A stretch of DNA of 64,000 nt from Heliopora coerulea (GCA_030142905.1 JASJOG010000348.1:186001-250000); one strand, 5' to 3'. Numbered from the stretch's first letter, positions 20,101-30,089 are shown. Translations and numbers: made by a program. The notes: generated from the letters alone by a model not told the origin.

Positions 20101-22854
20101 TGCTCATCAACACTCATCAACTTCTTCATGGCCTCTGTCATTCCAGAACTACTTATATATCTTAGAAATTTTTCTGATTCTGTTTTATGATTTATTTCTT
20201 TGATCAGGTTTGATTTTGCATCCTCTTCACCCATTTTCTTAAGAAGAAGGCTGAAGATATTGTCTTTCTTGCTAGCAGCTGCTGGGTACAAAATGGTATG
20301 CCCTTTACCGAATAGTTTGCTATTTTGAAACATTTCTGACATTGATTCATGTTCGTACAAATCTATAAGAAAATCAAATTGCGAAACAAAATGTTATAAA
20401 ATTAATTTTGAAAAGTAGTAAATAATTCCTACGACAACTACTGTTAACTTTGATTCATTAGTCCGGTAAACTGTAAAGTGTTGTTCTTGAGGAAGGGAAA
20501 GGTTCAACTAAGTCTGATGTAAAAGAACTTTAAGTACCTCAGTTGCCGATGGGGAGCCACGTAGCAAATCTGCCAGGTTTTCGAATTACCAAAAAAACTT
20601 TATCATGACAAATCAGATTCTAAATATATACATTGAGTGCCGTACCCAGGAGTGTGTGCCCTGGGGCTCCCCCCTGGGCTCAAAATTTTAGGAGATAACA
20701 TTTTCAGAAACAAAAATTCGACATTTTTGGTCTTTATCCCAGATTCAAAAATATTTGGCAAAGCTCGACAAAATTTTAAATCTGTGTCTCAACTTCTTTT
20801 CTTCAATTAACGACTTAGCAGCAGTCAAGGCTTGGAATCGCCTTCAATTGCATTTTTGGGAATAAAAAACAGAAAACACGAAAACTCTTGTTTCTACAGA
20901 AGTACCTGGTTAAGTCGTATGTATACCCGTAGTACTGGTACACAATTATTATAATATAAGGAGTTTGAGGTGCGTCGGACAGGGGAAAAGAGGCTCCTCC
21001 AACAATTACCACCAACGTACGTCTCTGTATGCATTCATCTACATATACATACATACAAAAATACATAAATACATGCGCACATACATACGTACATACATAA
21101 ATACATACCTACACACATATATACGCCTATAAATACGTACACACATACGTACACGCATACATACATACATACATACATACATGGTGGAAGTCAACTCGCC
21201 ACCGAGTGAAACCACTCCTTAGACTCTAAATCTTCTGAAAAACATTATAGTTGGTTTTACTGTCGCTGGTGATGTCTCAAATGGCTCATGAGACCTGCAA
21301 GTGACTTGCAAGGCATTCCACAGTTATTACAAGTAAGTTTTCCGGCAGCAGCTTTGTAATCAGGATGTTTAGATTTGTAATGCCGTGTGAGTCCACTGGC
21401 TGACCTACTCATACATACATACATACATACATACATATACATTCATACACACGTACATACATACATTTATATATGCAAATCTTTACTGTCTACCTCACAG
21501 GAATTTGACGATCGTATGAGCTACTTACGCGCCTGCAACATTTCCTCGAGGACATCAGTCTGTCCATTCGCAATAGCAATGTTTATTGGAGATTGACCTT
21601 TAATGATTTTTTCAAAATTAGCTCCGTGTTTCACCAGATATCTTGCCATTTCCTCATTATTTCTCTTTACTGCCATCAGTAGCGGCGTTAATCCTGTGTC
21701 GTCCGGTTCTTCGATTATATCTTGGAGTGATTTGACATGGTTCTCCAGAAGTGTTACTATTTCTGATCCCAACATCTGTCTTGCCAAGAAGTGTAAGGGA
21801 TTTTTATTATCTCTGTCTGGTTCAACGAGACCGTCAATTTCATCAAATAATTGTGGATCTCCCTCCTTTAAACTTTCACGAAGAGTTAAAAAAAAATCCA
21901 GACATTCTGGACTGTTATAGTTAATGGCCAAAAACACCAATTGTGCGGAGTTTTTGACGATTGACAAATGCTTATCGCGATCTATTGGAGCAAAAAACAA
22001 ATACAAAAAATATTATTAATTCTTATTTAAGAACCAAGTGCCAAAAATAAAAACTTTATGTAAGTTCTAGTCATGAAGAAAGAGTAACTAAGAGCCGATA
22101 TAGAACGGCCACTCACGGTGCAAATACAGTAAAATCTTCCTTACAACCTGCAAAATAAACTCTTTCCTGGTGGCATAAGACTTCTATTATTTTAGTTTGG
22201 GTAACCCCCGACGATTTATTTACCAGCAAAATTATAACTGCAAAATAAATCATTTTCCGGGGGATAAGAATTCTATTTTTTTACTCTGGCAAATGCCACA
22301 CGATTTTCTCGAGAAAAGGAGAGCTTCCACCGGGGAAAAAGTTAAAGGAGACACGTTAGGGACCGGGCGCTATCTCTTTAGTGGTGAGTGGACTGGTTTT
22401 GGAAAAGCTAGCATGCACCCAGTTGATGTTGTGCTGCAAAAAGACTTAGTTGGAGCTTTTGATTTAAAGCTGATTTAGGGCTACGGTCAGTGGCGTAACG
22501 GAACTACTGGGGGCCATTAGCAGGTTTTCGCTCAGGGGCCCTGGTCATCCCCTCTTAGTATAGACATATTTAAAGGTTTTAATCTCTATTGTCTTTACAG
22601 ATTCATCGGGGGCCCTTAGAGGTTGGGTGGCCTTAGGAATTGCTTTAACCCTGACCATAGTCCTTTACGCCATCTGGTTACGGTTATGATTTAGGGTTTG
22701 ATGAAGTTTCTTTATACTTACCAAATCTCTTCATCATGTTTTGCAGTGTCTCTATTTCATTGTCCATAACTGCCTGCTTCACCTCCTTGAGTACCTCAGT
22801 TATGTTGTTCTCGGTTCGTGAAGGTTCCTCTGTTAACGGTATGTTCTCAGCCAT
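7420..22854 (-). CDS. TRPA1-like ankyrin-repeat cation channel, 13 coding exons
   Basis: A plasma-membrane non-selective cation channel of the TRPA family. I joined 13 exons by GT-AG sites: 22854-22722, 21981-21529, 20362-20056, 19964-19814, 18951-18862, 18722-18463, 16998-16674, 16253-16082, 15865-15680, 14952-14861, 9907-9668, 8848-8537 and 7758-7420. They total 3,060 nt, phases agree at every junction, and the product is 1,019 aa. Residues about 100-570 carry ankyrin repeats ([31 protein letters not shown]). Six membrane segments follow from about 665; the pore loop has MMIGEID and S6 ends [11 protein letters not shown], both TRPA hallmarks. The tail is lysine/glutamate-rich with a duplicated GKMEESM. 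The N-terminal ankyrin region is shorter than in long TRPA1 proteins. Start choice: the first ATG upstream of the donor that gives an open frame. The ligand (heat, irritants, light) cannot be read from sequence. Confidence 0.93.
8537..8848 (-). CDS. TRPA-like gene, coding exon 12 (S5, pore, S6)
   Basis: Acceptor gttctag|GTATTG; donor GTACGT at 8536. Encodes S5, the pore helix and selectivity filter ([13 protein letters not shown]), and S6 with [18 protein letters not shown], the most diagnostic TRPA block in the gene. Confidence 0.93.
9215..9560. repeat. Cluster of CACATGTGAAAT-like motifs in TRPA intron 11
   Basis: About a dozen variants of a 12-base motif close to CACATGTGAAAT (cacatgtgaaat, cacatatgaaat, cacatacgaaat, catgtgaaatta and others) occur on one strand at irregular spacing, ending in a palindrome around aacacatgttaaata. 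Two further copies are near 49060-49155. The motif centre CANNTG is E-box-like, but irregular spacing and both flanks suggest a decayed minisatellite or a foldback end. Confidence 0.6.
9668..9907 (-). CDS. TRPA-like gene, coding exon 11 (S3-S4)
   Basis: Acceptor gtcttttcag|ATAAGA; donor GTGAGT at 9667. Encodes [18 protein letters not shown] (S3), [20 protein letters not shown] (S4) and the S4-S5 linker. The 4.95-kb intron before it holds the Penelope-like nest. Confidence 0.9.
10018..10330. repeat. (TA)n/(TATATACG)n microsatellite in TRPA intron 10
   Basis: Almost uninterrupted TA with ACGT and TATG interruptions. It generates spurious YIYIYI open frames on both strands. It abuts the remains of a Penelope-like element. 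Confidence 0.95.
10350..11290 (-). pseudogene. Penelope-like element fragment, GIY-YIG part (copy 1)
   Basis: Minus-strand reading from 11290 gives [13 protein letters not shown] and [14 protein letters not shown], the conserved linker of Penelope-like reverse transcriptases. It continues at 11169-10804 as a GIY-YIG endonuclease domain ([29 protein letters not shown]), followed by a frame break. Beyond it, the sequence cgtatggcaagctaagtttg at about 10460 matches the terminal region of the second copy at 11730. The 5' part with the RT is missing, truncated at an AT repeat. Confidence 0.85.
11291..11357. repeat. (TA)n microsatellite
   Basis: TA/AAATATA repeat between the first Penelope-like fragment and the hairpin at 11358. 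Confidence 0.9.
11358..11540. mobile_element. Perfect hairpin with Penelope-type terminal sequence (H1)
   Basis: About 91-base arms pair almost perfectly around gagattagtagtaatctc. The stem contains cgacgtttcgggcgaaggcc, of the type 'GACGAAG...CGAAACG' seen at the ends of Penelope-like elements. No coding capacity. It could also be called a MITE or foldback. Confidence 0.75.
11667..12496 (-). pseudogene. Penelope-like element, left arm of an 830-bp inverted pair
   Basis: The minus strand encodes the C-terminal half of a Penelope-like protein: the RT-endonuclease linker ([18 protein letters not shown]), a cysteine-rich block ([15 protein letters not shown]) and GIY-YIG with a premature TAA right after KVET, where a tyrosine is expected. 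It then continues to CRHRKN near the end. The whole arm is the reverse complement of 13034-13863 with essentially no differences by eye. The RT core is absent from this arm. Confidence 0.87.
12497..13863 (+). pseudogene. Penelope-like element with RT and GIY-YIG, right arm plus RT segment
   Basis: Plus-strand frame from about 12509 encodes the RT C-terminal part with the catalytic motif GLYRDDGLA, then [10 protein letters not shown] and a premature TAG at 12806-12808. The same frame runs on through [21 protein letters not shown], the linker, the cysteine block and GIY-YIG. A second premature TAA lies after KVET (13370-13372), and the frame ends at 13714. Two in-frame stops make it defective. 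The C-terminal part (13034-13863) is duplicated in reverse at 11667-12496. Confidence 0.88.
13881..14028. mobile_element. Perfect hairpin with Penelope-type terminal sequence (H2)
   Basis: The two arms, from tagtctattaagttatagc to its complement, pair perfectly around a short centre near gacgactcagatcgtc. The stem holds tctgacgatcgcgtaagcg. It appears to interrupt the outer end of the right Penelope arm, because tattgagcactctt resumes after it at about 14048, as in the left arm at about 11637. Confidence 0.75.
14096..14158. repeat. (TA)n microsatellite
   Basis: AT dinucleotide run of about 60 bases. The open frame across it is not a gene. Confidence 0.95.
14301..14582. mobile_element. Long hairpin/foldback (H3)
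   Basis: A 282-base palindrome from gaactcaaaatttgag to its complement, centred near 14441 (catacaggaatgtatg). The stem includes tctgatgacgaatttgtaat and cgaaatattac, again resembling Penelope-type termini ('CTGATGACGAA...TTCGAAATATTA'). No frame of its own. Confidence 0.78.
14861..14952 (-). CDS. TRPA-like gene, coding exon 10 (S2)
   Basis: A 92-base exon between acceptor cattcttag|GTTTC and donor GTTTGT. Encodes [18 protein letters not shown] and the start of S2 ending in KEIVQ. A nearer AG would bring in a stop codon, which decides the acceptor. Confidence 0.82.
15025..15370 (+). mobile_element. tRNA-headed SINE copy
   Basis: Contains a 77-base tRNA-like sequence at 15247-15323 with a perfect 7-bp acceptor stem (GTTGACT/AGTCAAC), box A TAGCTCAATTGG and box B GTTCGAATCCC. 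The T stem has two mismatches and the anticodon arm is irregular, so it is unlikely to be a functional tRNA. Flanking blocks (atgaaatattctgttcatgt, cgagcgttacgttgtcgcga) recur inverted at 17740-17975. Confidence 0.75.
15680..15865 (-). CDS. TRPA-like gene, coding exon 9 (transmembrane segment S1)
   Basis: Acceptor ctgacaaag|ATTTAAAG; donor GTAACT at 15679. Encodes [19 protein letters not shown], a block typical of TRPA1 before S1, then the hydrophobic S1 with [18 protein letters not shown]. Confidence 0.88.
16082..16253 (-). CDS. TRPA-like gene, coding exon 8
   Basis: Acceptor cttttcag|CTTATG; donor GTTAGT at 16081; exits in phase 1. Encodes the pre-S1 linker with the TRPA-like segment [12 protein letters not shown] and the [13 protein letters not shown] block. 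Confidence 0.87.
16535..16608. repeat. Small perfect hairpin (H4)
   Basis: A 74-base inverted repeat, tcaggatgaaaatgagagcc against its complement, with about 35-base arms and almost no loop. It lies 66 bases from TRPA exon 7, inside the intron. Confidence 0.85.
16674..16998 (-). CDS. TRPA-like gene, coding exon 7 (ankyrin repeats)
   Basis: Acceptor tttttag|CAACTA; donor GTAAAA at 16673 (weaker than the others). Encodes [14 protein letters not shown] and [19 protein letters not shown], two ankyrin units, then a charged linker. Exits in phase 0. Confidence 0.88.
17095..17975 (-). mobile_element. tRNA-headed SINE copy, with AT-rich palindrome inside
   Basis: The minus strand carries the SINE seen at 15.1-15.4 kb, with a 77-base tRNA-like segment at 17755-17831 beginning GTTGACT and ending AGTCAAC. 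The outer edges (cagaatatttcatgaattga at 17095 and its relative at 17960) face each other. Between them is an AT-rich palindrome, about 17328-17640, whose arms share actcaaacattatttaattg with its complement. The AT part may be a separate MITE. Confidence 0.65.
18463..18722 (-). CDS. TRPA-like gene, coding exon 6 (ankyrin repeats)
   Basis: Acceptor tttttag|AATGTC; donor GTGAGT at 18462; exits in phase 2. Completes one ankyrin unit ([10 protein letters not shown]) and encodes another ([19 protein letters not shown]). Confidence 0.9.
18862..18951 (-). CDS. TRPA-like gene, coding exon 5 (ankyrin repeat)
   Basis: A 90-base, 30-codon exon between acceptor ttccag|CAACAA and donor GTTTGT. Encodes the classic ankyrin core [16 protein letters not shown]. 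Confidence 0.88.
19814..19964 (-). CDS. TRPA-like gene, coding exon 4 (ankyrin repeat)
   Basis: Acceptor tttttaaag|GGCGG; donor GTACGT at 19813. Encodes about 50 residues with an ankyrin unit [20 protein letters not shown]. Exits in phase 0. Confidence 0.86.
20056..20362 (-). CDS. TRPA-like gene, coding exon 3
   Basis: Acceptor cttatag|ATTTG; donor GTAATA at 20055. Enters in phase 1 and exits in phase 2. Encodes about 102 residues, beginning [12 protein letters not shown], with degenerate ankyrin-like helices. Confidence 0.85.
21040..21182. repeat. (CATA)n microsatellite
   Basis: Tetranucleotide CATA/CGTACA repeat, the plus-strand view of the (ATGT)n tail of the adjacent LINE fragment. Confidence 0.9.
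21183..21412 (-). mobile_element. LINE 3' end with C2H2 finger remnant
   Basis: The minus-strand frame ending at 21257 reads [11 protein letters not shown] and [20 protein letters not shown] before a stop. This is a C2H2-type finger of the kind found at the C terminus of some non-LTR retrotransposon ORF2 proteins. It is followed by about 70 bases and then an (ATGT)n tail, which fits a 5'-truncated LINE insertion in TRPA intron 2. It could instead be a host zinc-finger fragment. Confidence 0.55.
21529..21981 (-). CDS. TRPA-like gene, coding exon 2 (ankyrin repeats)
   Basis: Acceptor ccaatag|ATCGCG; donor GTAAGT at 21528. Phase 1 in and phase 1 out. Encodes about 151 residues, including ankyrin repeat units with [18 protein letters not shown] and [12 protein letters not shown] near the end. 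Confidence 0.9.
22153..22345. mobile_element. TTAA-type short MITE, two diverged copies
   Basis: Two adjacent degenerate copies of a ~95-bp repeat with ctttcctggtgg at one end and ccaccggggaaaaagtt at the other, and a core ctctggcaaatgccacacg. The same family is at 44924-45013, 52181-52282 and 52421-52522, with fragments near 46300 and 49850. Confidence 0.65.
22488..22676. mobile_element. hAT-type MITE in TRPA intron 1
   Basis: Begins cagtggcgtaac and ends tttacgccatctg, imperfect terminal inverted repeats of hAT type. It is flanked by 8-base repeats that differ at one base: GCTACGGT (22480-22487) and GTTACGGT (22677-22684). It is 189 bp long and non-coding. Confidence 0.7.
22722..22854 (-). 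CDS. TRPA-like gene, coding exon 1
   Basis: Encodes residues 1-44, beginning [16 protein letters not shown], followed by donor G|GTAAGT at 22721. It leaves one base for the next codon. No signal peptide, as expected for a cytosolic N terminus. Untranslated 5' exons cannot be excluded. Confidence 0.85.
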
Positions 22855-23930
22855 TAAAGAGGAGTTCCTTAAACTAACGGTAAAAATTCACTATCAATCA
22901 CTATGCCCCCAATTTTTCTTGAAGAAAAGATTTTTCTACATAGAAAGTAAAAATCTCATTTTGAGACAGATTAAAAAAATATTTCATTTTGGACTTCAAA
23001 TCGACATTCCCATCAAGTCAACTTCAGGACTAAAAGATGTAAATATTCAGCTGCTAATGTTTATAAAACTTTAAAAATATGCAAAAATGACTTGATTGGA
23101 ATACCAATAAAAGCAAACTATGGTTCTCAAATAATTAAGATATTCATACAAGCAAATGACACTAAAAGATAAGCTAAATTTGTGTAAAAAATGCGCAAAA
23201 ATTAAATAGATAAAGCAGGCTCGGATTTCTTGCCTCCATCTTCTTATTTAAGTTAGATTTTAACTTGTCAGTAAAAAGTCCCCAAAGCTGCTCGATCTAA
23301 GTCTAAATCTGCCTGTCCAATAACCGAAAATCCGTTGTAGAAATAATATTAGAGTATGCTTGGCCTTGAAGTGTCATTAACGGAGTCTGTTTCACTTCAT
23401 TCAAATGTTAATTCTTTTACTCGCATCACTCACTTGCGTGAAGTCTGTGCCTCATACCGACTACCACAGTCGGTACAATGAAATAGGTCAACGACAGAAG
23501 CAGGACTATTTGCAAACATATAGTCTTAATTTGTTTGTGATGTTTTAACATTTCGCATTGACCATAATATCACGATAAGACATTAAGACACCTCCAAACA
23601 TCAACTTGTAATCAAAGTACATTTTTAAACAAATTACCTCAAAAAATCCATCTTTTAAAGGATTTACCATAAAGTGCACAATACAAGTTTTACCTGATGG
23701 TTAACGTGCAAGCGAACCAGATGTCGCAAAAATGTTGCCTTTTGATGTCGGGAGTATCTCTTATAAAAATCAGGGACTATATTTAATTCACTCTGATGAC
23801 TTCGTAAACAACCACGTCCGAAATCTGAATCGTCACATCCGTTCTAACCAAAAAAACGTTTAGATGGGATGTTTAAAACCATGACCAGCCGACAACTTCA
23901 TAAAGTATAAAATAAAACATATTTCGAAGA
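22855..23930. other. Upstream region of the TRPA-like gene
   Basis: About 1.1 kb between the TRPA start codon and the hairpin at 23931. I see no coding exon, repeat or clear core promoter. It is the expected place for the TRPA promoter and 5' untranslated sequence. Confidence 0.4.
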
Positions 23931-24177
23931 ATAATGTCATCTTGAAAACTCAAGATATGAGTCAATACAAGATATAACTATTGTTGAAACTGTGATATTT
24001 CGATCTTACAATATACGATATTACAATGACATGCAGAGTCTATATATAGACTCTGGCATGTTATTGTAATATCATTCTGCCCGAGGATGACTTTAAAATA
24101 AAGTCGAAATATCATAGTTTCAACAATAGTTTTATCTTGTATTGACTCATATCTTGAGTTTTCAAGATGACATTATT
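23931..24177. mobile_element. Foldback/hairpin element (H5)
   Basis: A 247-base palindrome from ataatgtcatcttgaaaact to its complement. The centre is agagtctatatatagactct, and the right side has an extra block gcccgaggatgactttaaaa, so the arms are unequal there. Same style as H1-H3. Confidence 0.75.
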
Positions 24178-24394
24178 TATGGGAAGTTTAACAGGCGTCA
24201 AAGTTGACGTGAAAGATACTGCAATCACTCCTAAGGATATGCGGTTCTGGATGAGCAACATTAAGTGATAGAGTTGATCGTCATAGTCGCAAAAACATCA
24301 ACCTAATTCCAATGAATCGCCATAGGACGCGTTACCGGGAACTGTACGTTTTTTCTACTATTTTTAGGTCACAATTCATCATTGTGAGTGATAA

Positions 24395-25844
24395 ACGGAA
24401 ATGGATGTTTGTCCTTTAATCAGTTTCCCCACCGCAGTCAAAGATGGACGAACTCTCTAAGTGTTTCCGAAAAGGATGTTTGTCTATTCTCGTAAATTCC
24501 AGATGTTCATTCGTCGGCATTGCCACCTACAACCAATGTCGTAAATGTTTCGTTTGTTGAAACGAAGACATTCCACAGTAACCATCTTACAATTCTGGAC
24601 CCGCACGAACAAATGTATATCAACGATGATTAAAATTTTAGATTGTTCAAGAACGCATGTCTAGCAGTCAGCATAATATAAAAATACTCTTGCGTGTTCT
24701 CTTCCGCCCAACAGCTCCAAAAGCAGCGCACATCTTAAGTGGTGTTTGCAAGTGATGTCAAAACAGCCTGGTTGGAGGGCAAGTGTAAAGTTCCGACATT
24801 CAGCGAAGCAAATAATTATTGTAAATAGCTTTGTCTTTGAGGATTAACTCTCAACAGATTGATGCATGAAAATCTTCAATAAGACTTTTTATTGTAAGCA
24901 CTTCCCATTGTGAAGAGATAGGAACACAAAATACTACCCAAGTAATGGCCCCTCGGAATAGATAGAAAAAGACTTCTATCTATCGCGAGGGACTGTGACA
25001 GCCAGAGAACCCTTCTATCCATTCTCCAATGAGAATGCTTGTTCTTTTGAAGGCTTCTTTTTTGATCTATTGAACGCTTCTCTCTCGTTCTCCTAAAGCG
25101 ACTCTAGTCAATTGGTTAACTTTGCCCGTTAAAGACAACTGTCACAGGTAACTAATTCTTACGTTCTTAGCATTAATTTCGTGGTGAGTACGGAGTTGTT
25201 GATTTCGCTATCGTCGTATAGAAAAATTATTTTATTCTCTTTGTTTTCGATGAGAGGTTCGATGTTAGTATTCATTTTAACTGTAAACTTTCATATGGAC
25301 CGAACACTCAATTCATTTGTATAGAGTTAACCTGATTTGCATTGATTTAAGTCGAAGTGAACTTCGACCTTAATAAGAAGCCTAAAGCCGTGGCACAAGA
25401 GAGTTGGTAATACGTAAACAATAGTTGACCAGTGTTGGTGAATCTAGCTGAATGAAAAAATAGAGATGAACTGCTACTTCACGATGATATGGTGTTGAGA
25501 GGGACAGAATCAGAGGAAGCCGTCTTGGCTATCAGTTTTAATAACTGACTGTCCTTATTCCAAAGACAAGTAATAGATTAGATCGAGTAAAATATAGAAA
25601 AAGAACAGATGAGATATTCCGAAACAGGAATGAACTTGATGGTGGTAATTTGGGTTCTAATGTGCTGCAATTCATATTCACGAACTAGTCGTTTACCATT
25701 AGAAATACCCGCTCCTGTCTATTTAAAGCTCCTGGGGAACTACAAAATCTCTACGAACATTTTCAACTAGAATTTTTTTGTGAAAACGGAGTAGTTTTTA
25801 GGGAGTTAAGTAAGCGTTCCATTCCAAACAATGTAATATGGAAG
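24395..25844. repeat. 2.56-kb repeat, unit C, internally deleted
   Basis: Starts mid-unit at aaacggaaatggatg and follows units A/B to about 25040. It then jumps across about 1 kb (from gagaatgcttg to ttcttttgaaggcttc) and continues to 25844. The left border at 24395 marks the edge of the second array. Confidence 0.88.
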
Positions 25845-28253
25845 TTTATCCTTTAATCAGTTTCCCCACCGCAGTCACAGATGGACGAACTCTCTAAGTG
25901 TTTCCGAAAAGGATGTTCGTCTATTCTCGTAAATTCCAGATGTTCATTCGTCGGCATTGCCACCTATAACCAATGTCGTAAATGTTTCGTTTGTTGAAAC
26001 GAAGACATTCCACAGTAATCATCTTACAATTCTGGACCCGTACGAGCAAATGTATATCAACGATGATTAAAATTGAACATTGTTCAAGAACGCACGTCTA
26101 GCAGTCAGCATAATATAAGAATTCTCTTGCGTGTTCTCTTACCCCCCAACAGCTCCAAAAGCAGCGCACATCTTAAGTGGTGTTTGCAAGTGATGTCAAA
26201 ATGGCCTGGTTGGAGGGCAAGTGTGAAATCTTCAATAAGACTCTTTATTGTAAGCACTTCCCATTGTGAAGAAATAGGAACACAAAGTACTACCCAAGTA
26301 ATGGCCCCTCGGAATAGATAAAAATAGACTTCTACATATCGCGAGGGACTGTGACAGCCAGAGAACCCTTCTATCCATTCTCCAATGAGAATGCTTGTTT
26401 TGACGAAGGAATTTAAACATGTCGTAGTTTCCCCCAAGAATTCGCCTTCTTGCTAAAGTTCTTTACGACCTCTTAACTCACAGACAATGTTAAGTTTATA
26501 ATTCCACATTAAAAGCTGATGGTTTATTGGAGAGTTATCTATTAATGTTTTGCTCTTTACTCTAGTTTGTTTGAACTGATCAAGTTGTCACTCAGGACTT
26601 CGGAAGCTCAAGGAAAATGCGGGGACGATGAAAATTAAAACTCACTGTACATCAGTCGAACTTGTGGTGTATTTTGATTGGAGTCCACCGTGAAGATCGT
26701 TAACTTTTTTTGTCTGGACGCTTTGACTACGTAACGTCCACAAAAGAGTTCTGTAGAACTAGTAATATTTCGATCTGCCTCAAGTACCTCGGTGACGGTG
26801 TACTGACACATTTTAATAATTTGATTTAATTAGTTATTAATTATAAAATTACTCGATTGGGATTGGCTGAGTTGTTAAAGGGATACTTTAATTGAAGAGA
26901 AAGTATGTGAACTTGTTTCTAGTCTGACAAAAAAGTATTCAGCTTCTTGTCCATTTAATCATTTTATTTACGGTTTAAATTGGTCGCCAAACTTTAAGAA
27001 CTAGGGTAAGTTGAATGTTTGTGTTTCAGTTAGATGGATTAGCTGAGCTCTCCCGCGGTAGCAATTTCATCCACGCTTCAAGAACTGGAAGATCGATATC
27101 GGTAGAATGCCTGGTCCAACACTTTTATGGTGGAATACTGCAATTCCTAAAGATGGGTGCTAAATAGTATGATGATGAAAGCTAAAGGTTAATTTTAATG
27201 AACCACTGTGCTGGAGTGCGGAGCCTAACTGATGATCGATTCTTGTTCTGTGGGATTCGTGAACACTAAGAGGAAGCTGAGGCAGGCTAGAACAAAGGCG
27301 TCATTAATAAATTTTAAGTTTACGTTTTGACATTTAAATGAAACCGCCAATCACTAAAGTTGTCTTTAGTCCTGATGAAGTTGGCTTAGTCCTTCGTTTT
27401 CTTAAACGCTTTTTTTCCTCGTTCTTTTGAAGGCTTTTTTTTTTTATCTATTGAACGCTTCTCTCTCGTTCTCCTAAAGCGATTCTAGTCAATTGGTTAA
27501 CTTTGCCCGTTAAAGACAACTGTCACAGATAACTAATTCTTACGTTCTTAGCGTTAATTTCGTGGTGAGTACGGAGTTGTTGATTTCACTATTGTCTTAC
27601 AGAAAAATTATTTTATTCTCTTTGTTTTCGATGAGAAGTTCGATGTTAGTATTCATTTTAACTGTAAACCTTCATATGGACCGAACACTCAATTCATTTG
27701 TATAGAGTTAACCTGATTTGCATTGATTTAAGTCGAAGTGAACTTCGACCTTAATAAGAAGCCTAAAGCCGTGGCACAAGAGAGTTGGTAATACGTAAAC
27801 AATCGTTGACCAGCGTTGGTGAATCTAACTGAATGAAAAAATAGAGATGAACTGCTACTTCACGATGATATAGTGTTGAGAGGGACAGAATCAGAGGAAG
27901 CCGTCTTGGCTATCAGTTTTAATAACTGACTGTCCTTATTCCAAATACAAATAACAGATTACATCGAGTAAAACATAGAAAAAGAACAGATGAGATATTC
28001 CAAAACCGGAATGAACTTGATGGTGGTCATTTTGGTTCTAATGTGCTGCAATTCATATTCACGAACTAGTCGTTTACCATTAGAAATACCCGCTCCTGTC
28101 TTTTTAAAGCTCCTGGGGAACTACACAATCTCTACGAACATTTTCAATTAGAATTTTTTTGTGAAGACGGAGTAGTTTTTAGGGAGTTAAGTAAGTGTTC
28201 CATTCCAAACAACGTAATGTGGAAGTTCTAGTATTGATGAAAACATCCACACA
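25845..28253. repeat. 2.56-kb repeat, unit D
   Basis: A nearly full unit joined to unit C with loss of about 130 bases at the junction (aatatggaag|tttatcc). Short frames such as 26073-26321 are not conserved as protein across units. Confidence 0.88.
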
Positions 28254-29427
28254 ATTGTAAAAGCGGCTGTAAAACTGATGAAACGAACTTTCATGGGACA
28301 TTTGCTTTCGAAATTTAGTAACAAATTGTAGTTTATTGATCAGTAAATTTGCAAAACGGAAATGGATGTTTGTCCATTAATCAGTTTCCCCACCGCAGTC
28401 ACAGATGGATGAACTCTCTAAGTGTTTCCGAAAAGGATGTTCGTCTGTTCTCGTAAATTCCAGATGTTCATTCGTCGGCATTGCCACCTACAACCAATGT
28501 CGTAAATGTTTCGTTTGTTGAAACGAAGACATTCTACAGTAACCATCTTACAATTCTGGACCCACACAAACAAATGTCTATCAACGATGATTAAAATTGA
28601 AAATTGTTCAAGAACGCAAGTCTAGCAGTCAGCATAATATAAGAATTCTCTTGCGTGTTCTCTTACCCCCCAACAGCTCCAAAAGCAGCGCACATCTTAA
28701 GTGGTGTTTGCAAGTGATGTCAAAACGGCCTGGTTGGAGGGCAAGTGTAAAGTTCCGACATTCAGCGAAGCAAATAATTATTGTAAATAGCTTTGTCTTT
28801 GTCTCAACAGATTGATGCATGAAAATCTTCAATAAGACTCTTTATTGTAAACACTTCCCATTGTGAAGAGATAGGAACACAAAGTACTACCCAAGTAATG
28901 GCCCCTCGCGAGGGACTCTGAGAGCCAGAGAACCCTTCTATCCATTGTCTAATGAGAATGCTTGTTTTGGCAAAGGAATTTAAACATGTCGTAGTTTCCC
29001 CCAAGAATTCGCCTTCTTGCTAAAGTTCTTTACGACCTCTTAACTCACAGACTATGTTAAGTTTATAATTCCACATTAAAAGCTGATGGTTTATTGGAGA
29101 GTTTTCTGTTAATATTTTGTTCTTTACTCTAGTTTGTTTGAACTGATCAAGTTGTCACTCAGGACTTCGGAAGCTCAAGGAAAATGCGGGGACGATGAAA
29201 ATTAAAACTCACTGTACATCAGTGTGGCGTACTTTAATTGGAGTCCACCGTGAAGACCGTTAACTTTTTTTTGTCTGGACGCTTCGATTACGTAGTGTTC
29301 AGGAAAAAGTTCTGTAGAATCGTTTCGAACTAGTAATATTTCGATCTGCCTCAAATGCCTTGACGACGGTGTACTGACGCATTTTAATGATTTCATTTAA
29401 TTAGTAATTAATTATAAAAATACTCCA
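28254..29427. repeat. 2.56-kb repeat, unit E, truncated
   Basis: Starts at the unit boundary attgtaaaagcggctg and stops about half way, at attataaaaatactcc, where it is fused to another unit start. Confidence 0.88.
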
Positions 29428-29748
29428 ATACAGTTTCCCCACCGCAGTCAAAGATGGACGAACTTTCTAAGTGTCTCCGAAAAGGATGTTTGTCTATTGT
29501 CGTAAATTCCAGATGTTTATTAGTCGGCATTACCACCTACAACCAATGTCGTAAATGTTTCATTTATTGAAACGAAGACATTCCACAGTAACCATCTTAC
29601 AATTCTGGACCCGTACGAACAAATGTATATCAAGGATGATTAAAATTTAAGATTGTTGAAGAGTGCATGTCTAGCAATCAGCATAATATAAGAATACTCT
29701 TGCGTGTTCTCTTCTCCTCTACAGCTCCAAAAGTAGCGCACATCTTAT
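29428..29748. repeat. 2.56-kb repeat, unit F, part before the transposon nest
   Basis: Runs from cagtttccccaccgcag to cacatcttat. The unit resumes at 37622 with ttaagtggtgcttgcaag, so the target site catcTTAAgtggtg can be reconstructed from the other units. Confidence 0.9.
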
Positions 29749-30089
29749 AGTGCCTCTAACACAATTTTGTTTTTAAGCAATATCAAATCTTGGCATAATT
29801 TCTAGAGCATTTGCTGAAACAGAATTTAATTTTCTGCAATAGTTCAAATTTTTTGGCAGTTTGAAAATGGTTAAATTGTCATTTTAGCTGGCTCGCTTCC
29901 GAGAGAATAATTTGCATGTGGGGGATTGAAACGAGTATATTTTGTGACGTCACGCAAGGTACTCGTGCAATCGCGCCACAGAATCGCTTTGTTCTTCGAT
30001 CTAATTCGTTGTTTACTTTACGTGCTGCAATTTTGCTGTGTTTGTGGTTCGATTCGATCACTATAAAGTTAGGATATTGTTCGGCAATC

